Source of the DNA: SpSt-501 sp037481615
GTDB taxonomy: Bacteria; Desulfobacterota; Desulfobacteria; Desulfobacterales; SpSt-501
Length of the DNA stretch: 64,000 bases
Assembly: GCA_037481615.1 (NCBI GenBank)
Contig: JBBFLI010000016.1
Strand: one strand, 5' to 3'
In this document: piece by piece, positions 18,331 to 26,940 of the stretch
Layout of the letters: each line of letters begins with the position of its first letter
Position numbering within the stretch: position 1 is the stretch's first letter
Program-made: the position numbers and the translations under genes
The notes under the pieces: generated by a model
Told to the model about the DNA's origin: nothing
What the model saw: the letters and a program-made list of their open reading frames with translations, nothing else
The model's database searches: none

Positions 18331-19365
18331 ATGAAAGCGAAGGCGAAACAGGGCGGGACGACGACGGTCCTGGCGGGGTTGCTCGTGATGCTGGCGACGA
18401 TCGGTTTTGCGGGGCGATCGGCCGCCGATGGGCTGCAGACGGAAACCGAGAACGGGTGGTATTACACGGTCCAGAAAGGGGACACCCTCTGGGACCTGTC
18501 CAGGCGCTTCTCCCAGGGGCCCTGGGTCTGGCCGGAGCTGTGGCAGGAAAACAGCCGCATCATCGCCAACCCGCATCTGATCTATCCCGGGCAGAAACTG
18601 AAACTCGCCCGGCAGCGTCTTCCCCGCCCGGAGCCCCCCGCCTCCCCGGAGGGTGCGAGCGCGGAGGGAATTTATTATTTTCTTTCGACCTATGACCGGG
18701 TCGGTTTCATCCGTCGGGAGCCTGTCCCCCCAACCGGCGTGATCACCCAGGGGCGGAATGAAAACCGTCGTCTCCTGAGCGAGGGGGATCTCCTCTTCGT
18801 CCAACCGGTGGGCGACTCCCCGCTCACCCCCGGCAGCTGGATGACCGTGTACCGCACCTTCGACCCCGTCTTCAGCCCCGACAAGCGCCGCCTCCTCGGG
18901 ACCCAGCACCTTCTCTGCGGCGTTGTCGAGATTCTCGAGCGCGGCCCGGAGTTCGCGACCGCCCGGCTGATCAAGTCCTATCGCCCCGTACGTGCCGGGG
19001 ACCGCCTGATGCCCTACGAGAAACGCCCGCTGCGCATCCCCGTTCTTCCCGCCGAGCCCGGCATCGACGGCGCCTTCATCCGCGCCGAGGAGGAGCACCG
19101 CATGTTCGCCGAGGCGAACATCGCCTTCATCGATCGCGGCCGGAACCAAGGGATTCAGGTCGGCCAGATCTATTCCGTCTACGAGCCGGTCTCCCTCGAC
19201 CCGGGATTCACCGGCGGAAGAAAAATCGCCGGGCCGCCGCAGGATTACGGTGAAGTTCTCGTCCTGCATGTGGAGGAGGAGACGGCGACGGTGCTGGTGA
19301 CCGATTCCTCCAGGGAATTCTTTGCCGGCGACCGGGTGCGCACACCGGCGGCCGCCGCCCGGTGA
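18331..19365 (+). CDS. Exported LysM-domain protein
   Basis: The 344-residue protein has a basic N-terminus and a hydrophobic segment (about 12-30) that reads as a signal peptide. One LysM repeat follows (about 44-92; YYTVQKGDTLWDLSRRF ... HLIYPGQKLKL), the peptidoglycan-binding module. The remaining 250 residues are beta-rich with two similar sections around LFVQPVGDSPLTPGSWMTVY and IAFIDRGRNQGIQVGQIYSV. This matches the LysM proteins often found near type IV pilus genes in deltaproteobacteria. Its putative sigma-54 promoter and position beside two sigma-54-driven pseudopilin operons suggest a link to pilus assembly; that is inference. Confidence 0.82.
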   Translation: MKAKAKQGGTTTVLAGLLVMLATIGFAGRSAADGLQTETENGWYYTVQKGDTLWDLSRRFSQGPWVWPELWQENSRIIANPHLIYPGQKLKLARQRLPRPEPPASPEGASAEGIYYFLSTYDRVGFIRREPVPPTGVITQGRNENRRLLSEGDLLFVQPVGDSPLTPGSWMTVYRTFDPVFSPDKRRLLGTQHLLCGVVEILERGPEFATARLIKSYRPVRAGDRLMPYEKRPLRIPVLPAEPGIDGAFIRAEEEHRMFAEANIAFIDRGRNQGIQVGQIYSVYEPVSLDPGFTGGRKIAGPPQDYGEVLVLHVEEETATVLVTDSSREFFAGDRVRTPAAAAR

Positions 19366-19392
19366 GGGGAAACCGGATCCCCGTCCATCTCC

Positions 19393-19442
19393 CCCCGCTC
19401 AAAAAGCGGGGCGCCCTTCCTCCCCAGAAGGAAGGGCGCCCC
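19393..19442. terminator. Overlapping hairpins between convergent LysM and pilX genes
   Basis: A 14-bp stem (19408-19421 with 19429-19442; GGGGCGCCCTTCC arm) lies between convergent genes and can act on both strands. An alternative hairpin, CCCCGCT-CAAAA-AGCGGGG (19393-19411), shares the first GGGG, so only one can form at a time. Confidence 0.7.
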
Positions 19443-19477
19443 GGTTCGCCGCCGCGGAGCCGCACCGCCGCCGCGTT

Positions 19478-20008
19478 TCAGTTGTAGCCGACCTTGAACA
19501 CCTTGGAGACCCGGACCTCGATCTGCTGGGTCGTGTTGGCGTTGGAAGTGATCTCGTAGTGAAAGCGCTCGAACCCCTTCTCGTTTCCCTCGGCGAAGAC
19601 GGCGGCATCGCTCAAAACGACGGGATCCAGATAATCGACCCGGTACCAGTAGGGGATGCCGTAGCTGCTCAGCAGGTTGTTGTCCGGCGCCAAACTTCCG
19701 AGATCGCCGCCCTCGCCGTCGGGAGCCGTTCCGAAACCGAAGTTCTTCACCGTGAAATCGTCGCCTTCACCGTTCACCCACTGCGGGGGGGAGCCCTGGT
19801 TTTCGAGCCACAGGGCGCCCTGGCGCCAGCCGGAGTCGGCGAGATAGAACTCCACGTGATAATTCTGGTTATGGGTGGCGATCTGCACCTCGGTCGTGCT
19901 CGTCCGCGAGCTGGAGATCCCGATCAATGTGAGGAGCACCAGCATGATCATCGCCACGACGATGACCGACCCCCTCTGATTGTCGATTATCCGCCCTGCG
20001 CGGACCAT
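19478..20008 (-). CDS. PilX-like minor pseudopilin (set 2)
   Basis: The 176-residue protein has an N-terminal GSVIVVAMIMLVLLTLIGISS membrane helix right after a short basic leader. The following STTEVQIATHNQNYHVEFYLADS segment is typical of PilX-type minor pilins. As in other PilX proteins the Glu at +5 is absent. The last strands (FHYEITSNANTTQQIEVRVSKV) mirror those of the PilX-like protein at 25733-26335. It is last in fimT-pilW-pilV-pilX (set 2). Confidence 0.8.
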   Translation of the reverse strand: MVRAGRIIDNQRGSVIVVAMIMLVLLTLIGISSSRTSTTEVQIATHNQNYHVEFYLADSGWRQGALWLENQGSPPQWVNGEGDDFTVKNFGFGTAPDGEGGDLGSLAPDNNLLSSYGIPYWYRVDYLDPVVLSDAAVFAEGNEKGFERFHYEITSNANTTQQIEVRVSKVFKVGYN

Positions 20009-20033
20009 GGATTTTCACCTCTCTTTTTTCGGC

Positions 20034-20507
20034 TCACAATTTCTCGGTCTTGATGAAATTGAGTCGGATCTCTTTCGTTTTCGAGGCATTGACGACGGAA
20101 CGCACCTCCAGGCGGAGGCATTTGTGGCCCTGGAAGTCGACCCCGAGGCATTCTTCCTCGACGAACCAGCGCAATCGCAGGTGTCCCCTCTCCCCGTCTT
20201 CGTCGATGCTGCCGTCCAGGTCGTTGTCGATGCCGTCTTCCTCCTGCTCCGGCTCATGCCACCCGGCGGCCAGCTGCGGGTCGTCGTAAGCGAGCGCCAT
20301 CAACTGCTCGGCCTTGGCCGCCGCCGCGGTGATGTTTTCGGTCACCCCGCGCGCCACGTTGTTGGTCCGCATGGCCGAGACGTGCATGCTGAAGATGGCG
20401 AGCAGGCCGACCGAAAACACCGCGAGCGCCACCATGACTTCGAGCAGGGTGAAACCGGCGGCGGCACCTCCGGCCTTCCGAGGATGCAACGCCTCTGCCC
20501 TTCGCAT
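20034..20507 (-). CDS. PilV-like minor pseudopilin (set 2)
   Basis: The 157-residue prepilin has a leader ending in Gly before FTLLEVMVALAVFSVGLLAIF, with Glu at +5 of the mature chain as needed for processing by PilD. The text after the helix (SMHVSAMRTNNVARGVTENITA) matches PilV. Acidic DNDLDGSIDEDGERG may bind calcium. It sits between the PilW-like and PilX-like genes of the second set. Confidence 0.82.
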   Translation of the reverse strand: MRRAEALHPRKAGGAAAGFTLLEVMVALAVFSVGLLAIFSMHVSAMRTNNVARGVTENITAAAAKAEQLMALAYDDPQLAAGWHEPEQEEDGIDNDLDGSIDEDGERGHLRLRWFVEEECLGVDFQGHKCLRLEVRSVVNASKTKEIRLNFIKTEKL

Positions 20508-20516
20508 GGCCGCCTC

Positions 20517-21329
20517 CTACCGAATGCCCAGGTTCCGGATGCGGACCTGGGCGGTGAATGTCCGCGGTTTCTGGAAATCGTCCTTCCGGCTGTTCACGAG
20601 CGGGCTTCCGTGTTCGCCGACCGGGCGGGCCCGGATGGTGATCCCGACCGTGCGCAAATTCTCATTGAACACCCTCCAGGCATCTTCGTCGCCGGGATCC
20701 GTGGGCAGGGTGAGCGGCTGGAGGTTGTCGTCGAGATAGTCGAAGGAAAGCGACTCGATGTTTTCGGCGATCGCATGCCAGCCCGACTGCCCGCCCCAGC
20801 GTTGAATCATGCCCTGCTCCAGCCGAAAGGCGACGAGTTCGCTGTCGAGGGCCTCGAGCCGGATGCAATTCAGATCGTTTGCCGGGTATTGCGGGACGAG
20901 ATCCGGGGACGTGTTGCGGCATTCGGTGCCGTTGTAGCGGGAAGCGGTCTCGTTGCTCGTGAAGGCGATCGCGGCTTCCCCGGTCTTCGCCTGCGGGTAG
21001 CCCGCCGCGCAGGTGCCCGCCACGCGCCCGTCCTCGCACAGCTCGGTGAAGCGGCCGAAGAAACCCCGGCGCAGCTTGCCGTCGGCGGCCTCGGCGGAGC
21101 GCAGGTGGAGCGTCGGGTCGAACCCGGCCATGCGCAGCGAGCGCTGCAGGATGTAGAAAGCGTTCCGCAGGTTCTGCTGGGTGTCGACCACGATGTTCTG
21201 GGTCACGTGGGATTCGAGTTGCGCCCGGTAAGCGCCGTAGATGCCGGCGAGCGCAAGGCCGGATACGGCCAGGGTGACCATGAGCTCGACCAGCGTGAAT
21301 CCCCGGCAATCGCTTCTCCTTTTGCCCAT
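20517..21329 (-). CDS. PilW-like minor pseudopilin (set 2)
   Basis: The 270-residue protein starts MGKRRSDCRG with cleavage before FTLVELMVTLAVSGLALAGIYGAY, Glu at +5. TQQNLRNAFYILQRSLRMAGFDPT is the typical PilW continuation. The start at 21329 is chosen because the prepilin leader should be short; the open frame extends 19 codons further. The gene begins just inside the end of the FimT-like gene, with which it is coupled. In set 1 the PilW and PilV genes are in the opposite order. Confidence 0.83.
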   Translation of the reverse strand: MGKRRSDCRGFTLVELMVTLAVSGLALAGIYGAYRAQLESHVTQNIVVDTQQNLRNAFYILQRSLRMAGFDPTLHLRSAEAADGKLRRGFFGRFTELCEDGRVAGTCAAGYPQAKTGEAAIAFTSNETASRYNGTECRNTSPDLVPQYPANDLNCIRLEALDSELVAFRLEQGMIQRWGGQSGWHAIAENIESLSFDYLDDNLQPLTLPTDPGDEDAWRVFNENLRTVGITIRARPVGEHGSPLVNSRKDDFQKPRTFTAQVRIRNLGIR

Positions 21330-21345
21330 CGCCCGACTCCGTCGC

Positions 21346-21789
21346 CTATTCGATGCGGACGGTACCGCCGGCACCCAGCCGCACACTGCGCTCGAGATCC
21401 GCGCCGCCGTTGCGGCCGATCACCACCCGGCCCGCCTTGTTGGGAATGCCCTGGTTGTTGAAAAGGACGGCGGCCCCGAGGGAACCCTGGGCAGGCTCGC
21501 GCAGATCGATCCCGGAGGGCATCCGGACGGTCCGCACCGTCTCCCCCGCGGCTGAAACCCGGAGGAGATCCTGGGTGTAATCGAACTCCACGCTGGTGGC
21601 GGCGTTGCGCTTGACGGCCGCGTGTCGTGCAAGTTCCATGGCCGCGAGAACCTCGCGCGCGGCGGATCCGACCTTGTATTTCGGGACCCAGCCGATCACC
21701 GCCGGAAGCGCCATGGCGCACAGCAGGGCGATGATCCCGATGATCACCATCAACTCCTGGAGGCTGAATCCTCTTTCCTCGCGCAGCAT
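21346..21789 (-). CDS. FimT/GspH-like minor pseudopilin (set 2)
   Basis: The 147-residue prepilin starts MLREERG, cleaved before FSLQELMVIIGIIALLCAMALP with Glu at +5. The EVLAAMELARHAAVKRNAATSVEFD stretch and late GRVVIGRNG match the FimT/GspH fold. The start at 21789 is preceded by GGGGGAG, while the open frame runs 39 codons further upstream through the putative sigma-54 promoter. It is first in the second pseudopilin operon. Confidence 0.83.
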   Translation of the reverse strand: MLREERGFSLQELMVIIGIIALLCAMALPAVIGWVPKYKVGSAAREVLAAMELARHAAVKRNAATSVEFDYTQDLLRVSAAGETVRTVRMPSGIDLREPAQGSLGAAVLFNNQGIPNKAGRVVIGRNGGADLERSVRLGAGGTVRIE

Positions 21790-21841
21790 CGCTCCCCCGC
21801 TCGGCTGAATCCATCGTCTGACAGTGGTCGCAGCAGATGAA

Positions 21842-21857
21842 AGCAAAGCATATGCCA
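21842..21857 (-). promoter_or_regulatory. sigma-54 promoter of pseudopilin set 2
   Basis: On the minus strand TGGCATA-TGCT-TTGCT matches the -24/-12 consensus TGGCAYR-N4-TTGCW without mismatch. The predicted start near 21832 leaves a leader of about 43 bases to the FimT-like gene. PilR-type sigma-54 control of pilus genes is well known. Confidence 0.75.
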
Positions 21858-21978
21858 TCAACGCCCCCCTCGCGCAAAGCTTTCCGCCGGCCGGCCGAAG
21901 TGGCAACCTATCCTTTCGATTTCTAAGAGTTTTTTTGGTTTACGGCGGCCATGCGGCAGCCGCCGCGGGGGTCACGCA

Positions 21979-22006
21979 CGCCTCCCCCGCCCGGTCGGGG
22001 GAGGCG
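21979..22006. terminator. GC-rich hairpin downstream of the pilY1 operon
   Basis: CGCCTCCCCCG (21979-21989) pairs perfectly with CGGGGGAGGCG (21996-22006) around 6 bases. It lies 50 bases past the last gene of the first pilus operon and has no U-tract on the minus strand, so termination is plausible but unproven. Confidence 0.45.
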
Positions 22007-22055
22007 TTTCACGCTTTAATGGGCCTTAAAGAAGTTTAAAGGAGCCGGGGGGCGG

Positions 22056-22523
22056 TCAGCGGCCGCGGGGGAACTTGCGGCGCGCCTCTTCCACGGGCTG
22101 GAAGGAGGCTCGGGGGGCGGGGGGCCTTTTTTCGAGCTTCTGCAGCCGGAGCGCGGCCACGTGGCCGTCCGGGTGGCGGAAGCCCTCGACGGCCACCGTT
22201 TCTCCCTTGCGGAATTCCTTTCGCGCCCGCGGTTTTCCCGCCTCGTCGAGGTAGTGCGTCTGAACCGTCTTCCCTCCGATCGCCGCGTTCAAGCCGCGGA
22301 TCTCCCGCTCGGCCACCACGATCACCCCCCGCTCGGGATGAACTTCCATGATGGTCCCGACGATCTCGAAGGGGGCGCACTCTTCGGGGTCGAGGTGCTC
22401 GACGACGGCGGCGGGGGAAGCGTTATCGGCGGCGGCGGAAGCCGCGGCTGCCGCAGCCGACAATGCCGTCAGCAGGGCTGCCGCCCGGAGGACCGGGAGG
22501 GACCAGCGGCGCAAGAAGATCAT
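22056..22523 (-). CDS. Exported hypothetical protein downstream of pilY1
   Basis: The 155-residue protein has a signal peptide (basic start, Ala/Leu-rich segment to about residue 30). A small beta-rich domain follows (about 40-125; FEIVGTIMEVHPERGVIVVAER ... GETVAVEGFRHPDGHVAALRL) that reads like an OB- or PilP-like barrel, and then a basic Pro-rich tail. I do not recognise a family. The start at 22523 is chosen because AAGGAG lies 7 bases upstream; a start 6 codons earlier would overlap the pilY1 stop and lacks a site. It is probably co-transcribed with pilY1. Confidence 0.7.
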   Translation of the reverse strand: MIFLRRWSLPVLRAAALLTALSAAAAAASAAADNASPAAVVEHLDPEECAPFEIVGTIMEVHPERGVIVVAEREIRGLNAAIGGKTVQTHYLDEAGKPRARKEFRKGETVAVEGFRHPDGHVAALRLQKLEKRPPAPRASFQPVEEARRKFPRGR

Positions 22524-22540
22524 GGCCGTTCTCCTTCGCA

Positions 22541-25500
22541 TCAGAAAATCTGGTTCCAGTAATAGCGGATCATCTCCTGGGTGGCGATGGTGGGCAGGCT
22601 GACGATGCCGCCCTCGACGCCGATGAAGAGCCGCGCCCCGCCGGCGAGGATGGCGATCACGGGAGCCGAGGGGATCGCCGTTCCGATCGCGAGCGACCGG
22701 TCGAGTTTCCCCAGGGCGACCGTGTTGCCGGCGCGGTCGGTCTCCGGGGTGGTACTGAAATCGTGCACGGCTCCTCCATCCAGGTAGTTCAGCGCGTACA
22801 GGCGCGCGACACCGCGCACCGTGGAGGCGGCGCAGGGGTCCTCCGGATCGATGCCCGATTCGCTTGAAGGGGTGTAAGTCGTGAAGTAGACGACCCCCCC
22901 GTAGACGCGCGGCGAGGAGACGACCTTTTCACCGGGGTTCTCCAGCCGGATGAACCAGCCCTTGCCGTTCTGGAGTTGCGCCTTGACCTGCGCCTTTTCC
23001 TCGGCGGTCCCGAGCTGGACGAGGTTGCTCGTCACATCGACCAGATCGGCCTCGGTGAGGGGGGAAGTCATCGTCCAGTCGTTCTTGACCGCGTAGAAGC
23101 GGTTCACGACCCGGCTTTCACTCGGCCGCTCGCGGTCCCCGGTCCCGAAGAAGACGTACTCGCCGTGGATCGCGGGCGGGTACTTTTCGGCCACGGCATC
23201 CGGGGCGTAGAGGATCTTGAGACGCTTGCCGTCCACCAGGGGGGCCTGGAAGACCTTCTTGGCGCTCCAGCTGCCGTCGGCGATGCTGCGGCTGATCTGC
23301 CGGGAGCCCACGGTGAAGGTCTGCATCTCGTCGTCCTTGAGACCGAAGAGGTTCCCGCCGAGGTCGCCGAAGTAGATCCGGCTGGTGATCCCGTCGCCGT
23401 CGTGATCGAAGCCGGCGACGTCGACGACCGAGTGCGTGAGGCCGAGCGAGGGGTGCGTGGCCGGGGTTACCCGGAGGGCGGGGAGCACCGCTCCGGTCGC
23501 CCGGCTCACGGCGAAGATGCCCCGGCCCACGGAGTCGGTGGGATCGGGGTCGGGCTGATCCTGGTTGGTGTCGTACCCCGCGGCGAAGAGAAAGACGTCG
23601 GCGGGCGTGACGGCGATCTCGACCCCGGTCGGGGTGGTGACGATTTCGGCCCCCGTCGACACCGTGACGCGGTCGGGCCGACTCCAGGACTGGCCGAGAC
23701 GTTCGTAGTTCGCGGGCGTAGGCCCGAGGACATCCGCCCCCAGGCTGTAGAGGTAGCGCGGGGCCGCAGGGTCCGAGATATCGAGGGCGACATAGGCTTC
23801 GCCGCCGCGCCGGGAGCCGACGACCAGGATCTTCTGGGTATCCCCGCCGTAGACCGTGGGCGAGCCGTCGACGAAATAGTCGTGGTCGGCATCGGTCAGG
23901 CGCCAGAGCCTGCTTAAGTGCTCGGGGGGGATGAAACTCCAGAGTTCTTCACCCGTCTCGTCGTCGATCGCGTGGAGCATGCCGTCGTTGGCCCCGACGT
24001 AGATCACCGTCTTATCGGCGTAATGGACGATCGCCGGTTCGGAGTGGATGACGTCGCCGAACAGGCCGTTGCGCACCGTGTCGAAAAGGTTGTTGCGGGC
24101 GGCCGCATCGGCCACCCCCAGCATGGCGTTCGTGATCGCCGTGTTCGTGGCGACGAAGGCGTTCGTGGGGTCGGTCAGAAGGGGGTTCGATCCGGTCCAG
24201 GTGTAGACCCGCCGCGGCGTCGGCGACTCGATCTGGAGACTCAGGGCCTCGGCCGCCCCGCCCTTTTCGACCGCCGGGCCGTCGTTTCCGAGAACCGTCC
24301 ACCAGGAAAGCGCATTGTCCTTGATCAGACCCTCGGGGGTCGTCGCCGGATCCCCCTTGGCGTCGATCAGGGAGCCGTCGGGCTCGAGCCGGTAGCGCTT
24401 GATGTTCCCGATCCAGCGGCCGCTCTGCTGCGGCTTAAAGAAGCCGAGATAGATCTTGTCCCCGGCGAAGACGCGGTTCATGCGGCTGATGGGGACGACC
24501 GGGGCGACGTAACAGGCGTTCTTCTCGACGATGCTCGACATGATCTGGAAGAAGGCCTCGCGCAGGGCGGAGTAATTCTCGGCGGTGTAATAGGAGCCGC
24601 CGCCGGCCGCCGCCGTACGCTGCAGGAGCGCCTGCGCCGTCAGGAAGCCGATCGTGAACGTGGTGATGTTCTGCTTGTCGAAGGCGGTCCCGTCGCCCAT
24701 GGCCGGGTTGCAATCATTTTCGTAGAGGTAGCGCGCCACATCTTCGAGATAGCCCGAGCCGTCGTAGGCATAGTCGAACTTGGCCGGGTCGTTCGCGGGG
24801 GTCGAGGTGCCGATGAAGTCGCCGTTGATGTAGGGGGCCGACCAGAGCCGGCTGTCGCGGTCCTTGGTGGGCTCGCCGTCGGTCATGAGGATGACATAGT
24901 TCTTCTGGCAGCGCTCGAGCATGGGCGAGACATAGCGTCCCCCCGAGTAGGTCCCCGCGGGGAAGCCGCTCGTGTTGAACCAGCTCGGCATGCCGGCGAA
25001 GTAGAGCCCCGCCTCGGCAAGGGTTTCGGCAAGCGGCGTCCAGGTCGAGGGGGTGAGATTGTTCACCGCGTTCAGCAAGGCGCTGCGATGGGCGGGGTCG
25101 TTCACACTTCGGATGGGGATCTGCAGCCTTCCGCCCTGCTCGTAGTTGAAGATCATCAGCCCGAAGCGCACGTTGTCGGTCGTGGCGATCAGGTCGGAGA
25201 CGACCTGCTTGGCCACGTCGATCCGCCGCAGGTAGGGGCCGATGCCCGTCTGAATATAGTTCAGATAGTTCCCGAGGCGCAGGTAGCGTTTCGTCGCCCC
25301 GCCGCAGCTGAAGGGCGCACTGGAGCGGATGTAGCCTTCCGCATAGCCTTGCTCGAGAAGCGCCTCGCGGATTGTGGAGCAGGAAAGAAGGCTTACGTTG
25401 CTGGCAAAGAGGTCCCACCAGTAGGTGCCGGTGTAAGAATTGTAGCGGCGGTAGTAGACGGCATTGGCCGAGTAGGTGCAGCTCGCGCAGGTGTAGGTCT

Positions 25501-25687
25501 GGCTCGGGGCGTAGGGGGTGCCGGGCACGTCGGCCTCGTCCATGCTGCCGGAGTTGTCGAAGATGATGAGGACGTTCGGCTCGATGTCCGGGTTGGTGAC
25601 CGTGCCGTAGATCTCGGTGTCATCGGCGCGCAAAACGCCCGACAGCCCGAAAACGACCATGACGCCGATCAGTATTCTCAAGCCCAT
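22541..25687 (-). CDS. pilY1: PilY1-family type IV pilus tip/biogenesis protein
   Basis: This is a 1048-residue exported protein with a signal peptide (about 1-21). A von Willebrand A-like N-terminal half carries the metal-site motif DNSGSM (44-49), and the PilY1 C-terminal beta-propeller spans about residues 540-1000 (VGANDGMLHAIDDETGEELW; LVVGSRRGGEAYVALDI). Acidic loops such as DTNQDQPDPDPTDS and DHDGDGIT resemble calcium-binding sites that in Pseudomonas control pilus extension and retraction. Many cysteines lie in the N-terminal 110 residues. It follows the first pseudopilin set (fimT-pilV-pilW-pilX) in one operon. Confidence 0.92.
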   Translation of the reverse strand: MGLRILIGVMVVFGLSGVLRADDTEIYGTVTNPDIEPNVLIIFDNSGSMDEADVPGTPYAPSQTYTCASCTYSANAVYYRRYNSYTGTYWWDLFASNVSLLSCSTIREALLEQGYAEGYIRSSAPFSCGGATKRYLRLGNYLNYIQTGIGPYLRRIDVAKQVVSDLIATTDNVRFGLMIFNYEQGGRLQIPIRSVNDPAHRSALLNAVNNLTPSTWTPLAETLAEAGLYFAGMPSWFNTSGFPAGTYSGGRYVSPMLERCQKNYVILMTDGEPTKDRDSRLWSAPYINGDFIGTSTPANDPAKFDYAYDGSGYLEDVARYLYENDCNPAMGDGTAFDKQNITTFTIGFLTAQALLQRTAAAGGGSYYTAENYSALREAFFQIMSSIVEKNACYVAPVVPISRMNRVFAGDKIYLGFFKPQQSGRWIGNIKRYRLEPDGSLIDAKGDPATTPEGLIKDNALSWWTVLGNDGPAVEKGGAAEALSLQIESPTPRRVYTWTGSNPLLTDPTNAFVATNTAITNAMLGVADAAARNNLFDTVRNGLFGDVIHSEPAIVHYADKTVIYVGANDGMLHAIDDETGEELWSFIPPEHLSRLWRLTDADHDYFVDGSPTVYGGDTQKILVVGSRRGGEAYVALDISDPAAPRYLYSLGADVLGPTPANYERLGQSWSRPDRVTVSTGAEIVTTPTGVEIAVTPADVFLFAAGYDTNQDQPDPDPTDSVGRGIFAVSRATGAVLPALRVTPATHPSLGLTHSVVDVAGFDHDGDGITSRIYFGDLGGNLFGLKDDEMQTFTVGSRQISRSIADGSWSAKKVFQAPLVDGKRLKILYAPDAVAEKYPPAIHGEYVFFGTGDRERPSESRVVNRFYAVKNDWTMTSPLTEADLVDVTSNLVQLGTAEEKAQVKAQLQNGKGWFIRLENPGEKVVSSPRVYGGVVYFTTYTPSSESGIDPEDPCAASTVRGVARLYALNYLDGGAVHDFSTTPETDRAGNTVALGKLDRSLAIGTAIPSAPVIAILAGGARLFIGVEGGIVSLPTIATQEMIRYYWNQIF

Positions 25688-25732
25688 GCCGGAGTCTCCT
25701 TCGGCTCCTCTCGCGGAACCCTGTTCACGCCT

Positions 25733-26335
25733 TCACTGGTACTTGTTGAACACCTTGTAGGCCCCCACCTGGACGCGGGTGTTCCCCGTGAGCGAGGTCG
25801 CCGTGATCCCGTAGCGGCGGATCTCGAAATACTTCAGACTGAAACCCGAGCCCGGCGGCGGCGCGGAAATGTGGCGCTGGAGGGGAAGCGCGTTCGCGGC
25901 CGCCTCCTCCGCCGTCGTCTGCCCGTCCTCGTCGAAATCGATCGCCACCGCCGCATCGGTGATGCAGCGCACGCGCACCTCGGCGATCGGCCGGCTCTGC
26001 GCGTCGAGAGCGTAGAAGCGGTAATTGGCGGCGAGCGGCCCGTCGAGCAGGAATTGATCGGTCAGCCAGCGGGTCGCCCCCTCGGCGCCCTTGGCCGTCG
26101 GCCCGCGGTCGTAGTTTTCCAGGGCGTCGATGACCGCGGCTTCCGAGGCGTAGAATTCGCGCGTGAGATCCCCTTCGTTTCTCACCACATGCATCTCGGT
26201 CGTCGAGGTCCACAGCGCCAGCACGCCGGCCAACAGCAGGATCGCCGAAATGAGAATCGAGGCCCCGAGAACGAACCCCCGCTCATCTCTCAGAATCTCC
26301 ACGGATTGCCGACCCATCATCGAGCTCCCGGTCAA
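25733..26335 (-). CDS. PilX-like minor pseudopilin (set 1)
   Basis: The 200-residue protein begins with a leader ending RDERG before FVLGASILISAILLLAGVLALW, with no Glu at +5 as is common in PilX. STTEMHVVRNEGDLTREFYASEAAVIDALENY is the PilX family continuation. An acidic DFDEDGQTT loop may bind calcium. It overlaps the PilW-like gene by 4 bases and precedes pilY1. Confidence 0.82.
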   Translation of the reverse strand: MTGSSMMGRQSVEILRDERGFVLGASILISAILLLAGVLALWTSTTEMHVVRNEGDLTREFYASEAAVIDALENYDRGPTAKGAEGATRWLTDQFLLDGPLAANYRFYALDAQSRPIAEVRVRCITDAAVAIDFDEDGQTTAEEAAANALPLQRHISAPPPGSGFSLKYFEIRRYGITATSLTGNTRVQVGAYKVFNKYQ

Positions 26336-26940
26336 AGGTTGCGGCAGCGCACCCGGGTGGTGTAGGTGCGTGAGATTTCGGGGTGGCTCCCGGCCGGCCG
26401 TTGGATGGTGAGGGTGATCTCGATCGCCCGGATGTCGAGCCGGCGCGCGGCGAGGTCGGCCTCGGGGATGGGGACCCCGGCGGCGTCAAAGTACGAGAAC
26501 TGCAGCTGCGAGACATGGTCGAGCAGCACCTCGGTCCCCAGGTGGCTCGTCTGCTCGAGCCGGTTCCCGTTCAGGGCGTAGGCGATGTTCTCGAAATCGC
26601 CGTCGAGGAGCCCGTCGTAGTTCACATCGGCCGTGTACTGCAGCCGGGTCGGGGTCGCCTCCACGATGCCCGCCCCTGCGGTCCCGAGCGGATCGAGCCC
26701 GGCCAGCCGGATGTCCTGCACCATCATCTCGACCCCGATGCGCGCGCTCTGCTGGGCGGCGGCCTTGACGTTTTCCGCGGTATAGGAGCGATTCAGGCGC
26801 TCGAAACCCGAATAGATCGCCCCGAAGAGAATCGAGAGCGCGGCGAGCACGAGCAGCATCTCCACCATGGAGAATCCGCTCTCGTCCGGCCTGGAAGCCG
26901 GCGGCGCCGCCGGAAACGTCTCGTGTCCCCTGCGCCTCAT
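26332..26940 (-). CDS. PilW-like minor pseudopilin (set 1)
   Basis: The 202-residue prepilin is processed before FSMVEMLLVLAALSILFGAIYSGF, with Glu at +5, after a rather long leader of about 22 residues. AAQQSARIGVEMMVQDIRLAGLDPLG is characteristic of PilW. The start at 26940 overlaps the PilV-like stop codon (ATGA), supporting this choice over the longer open frame. Confidence 0.83.
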   Translation of the reverse strand: MRRRGHETFPAAPPASRPDESGFSMVEMLLVLAALSILFGAIYSGFERLNRSYTAENVKAAAQQSARIGVEMMVQDIRLAGLDPLGTAGAGIVEATPTRLQYTADVNYDGLLDGDFENIAYALNGNRLEQTSHLGTEVLLDHVSQLQFSYFDAAGVPIPEADLAARRLDIRAIEITLTIQRPAGSHPEISRTYTTRVRCRNL

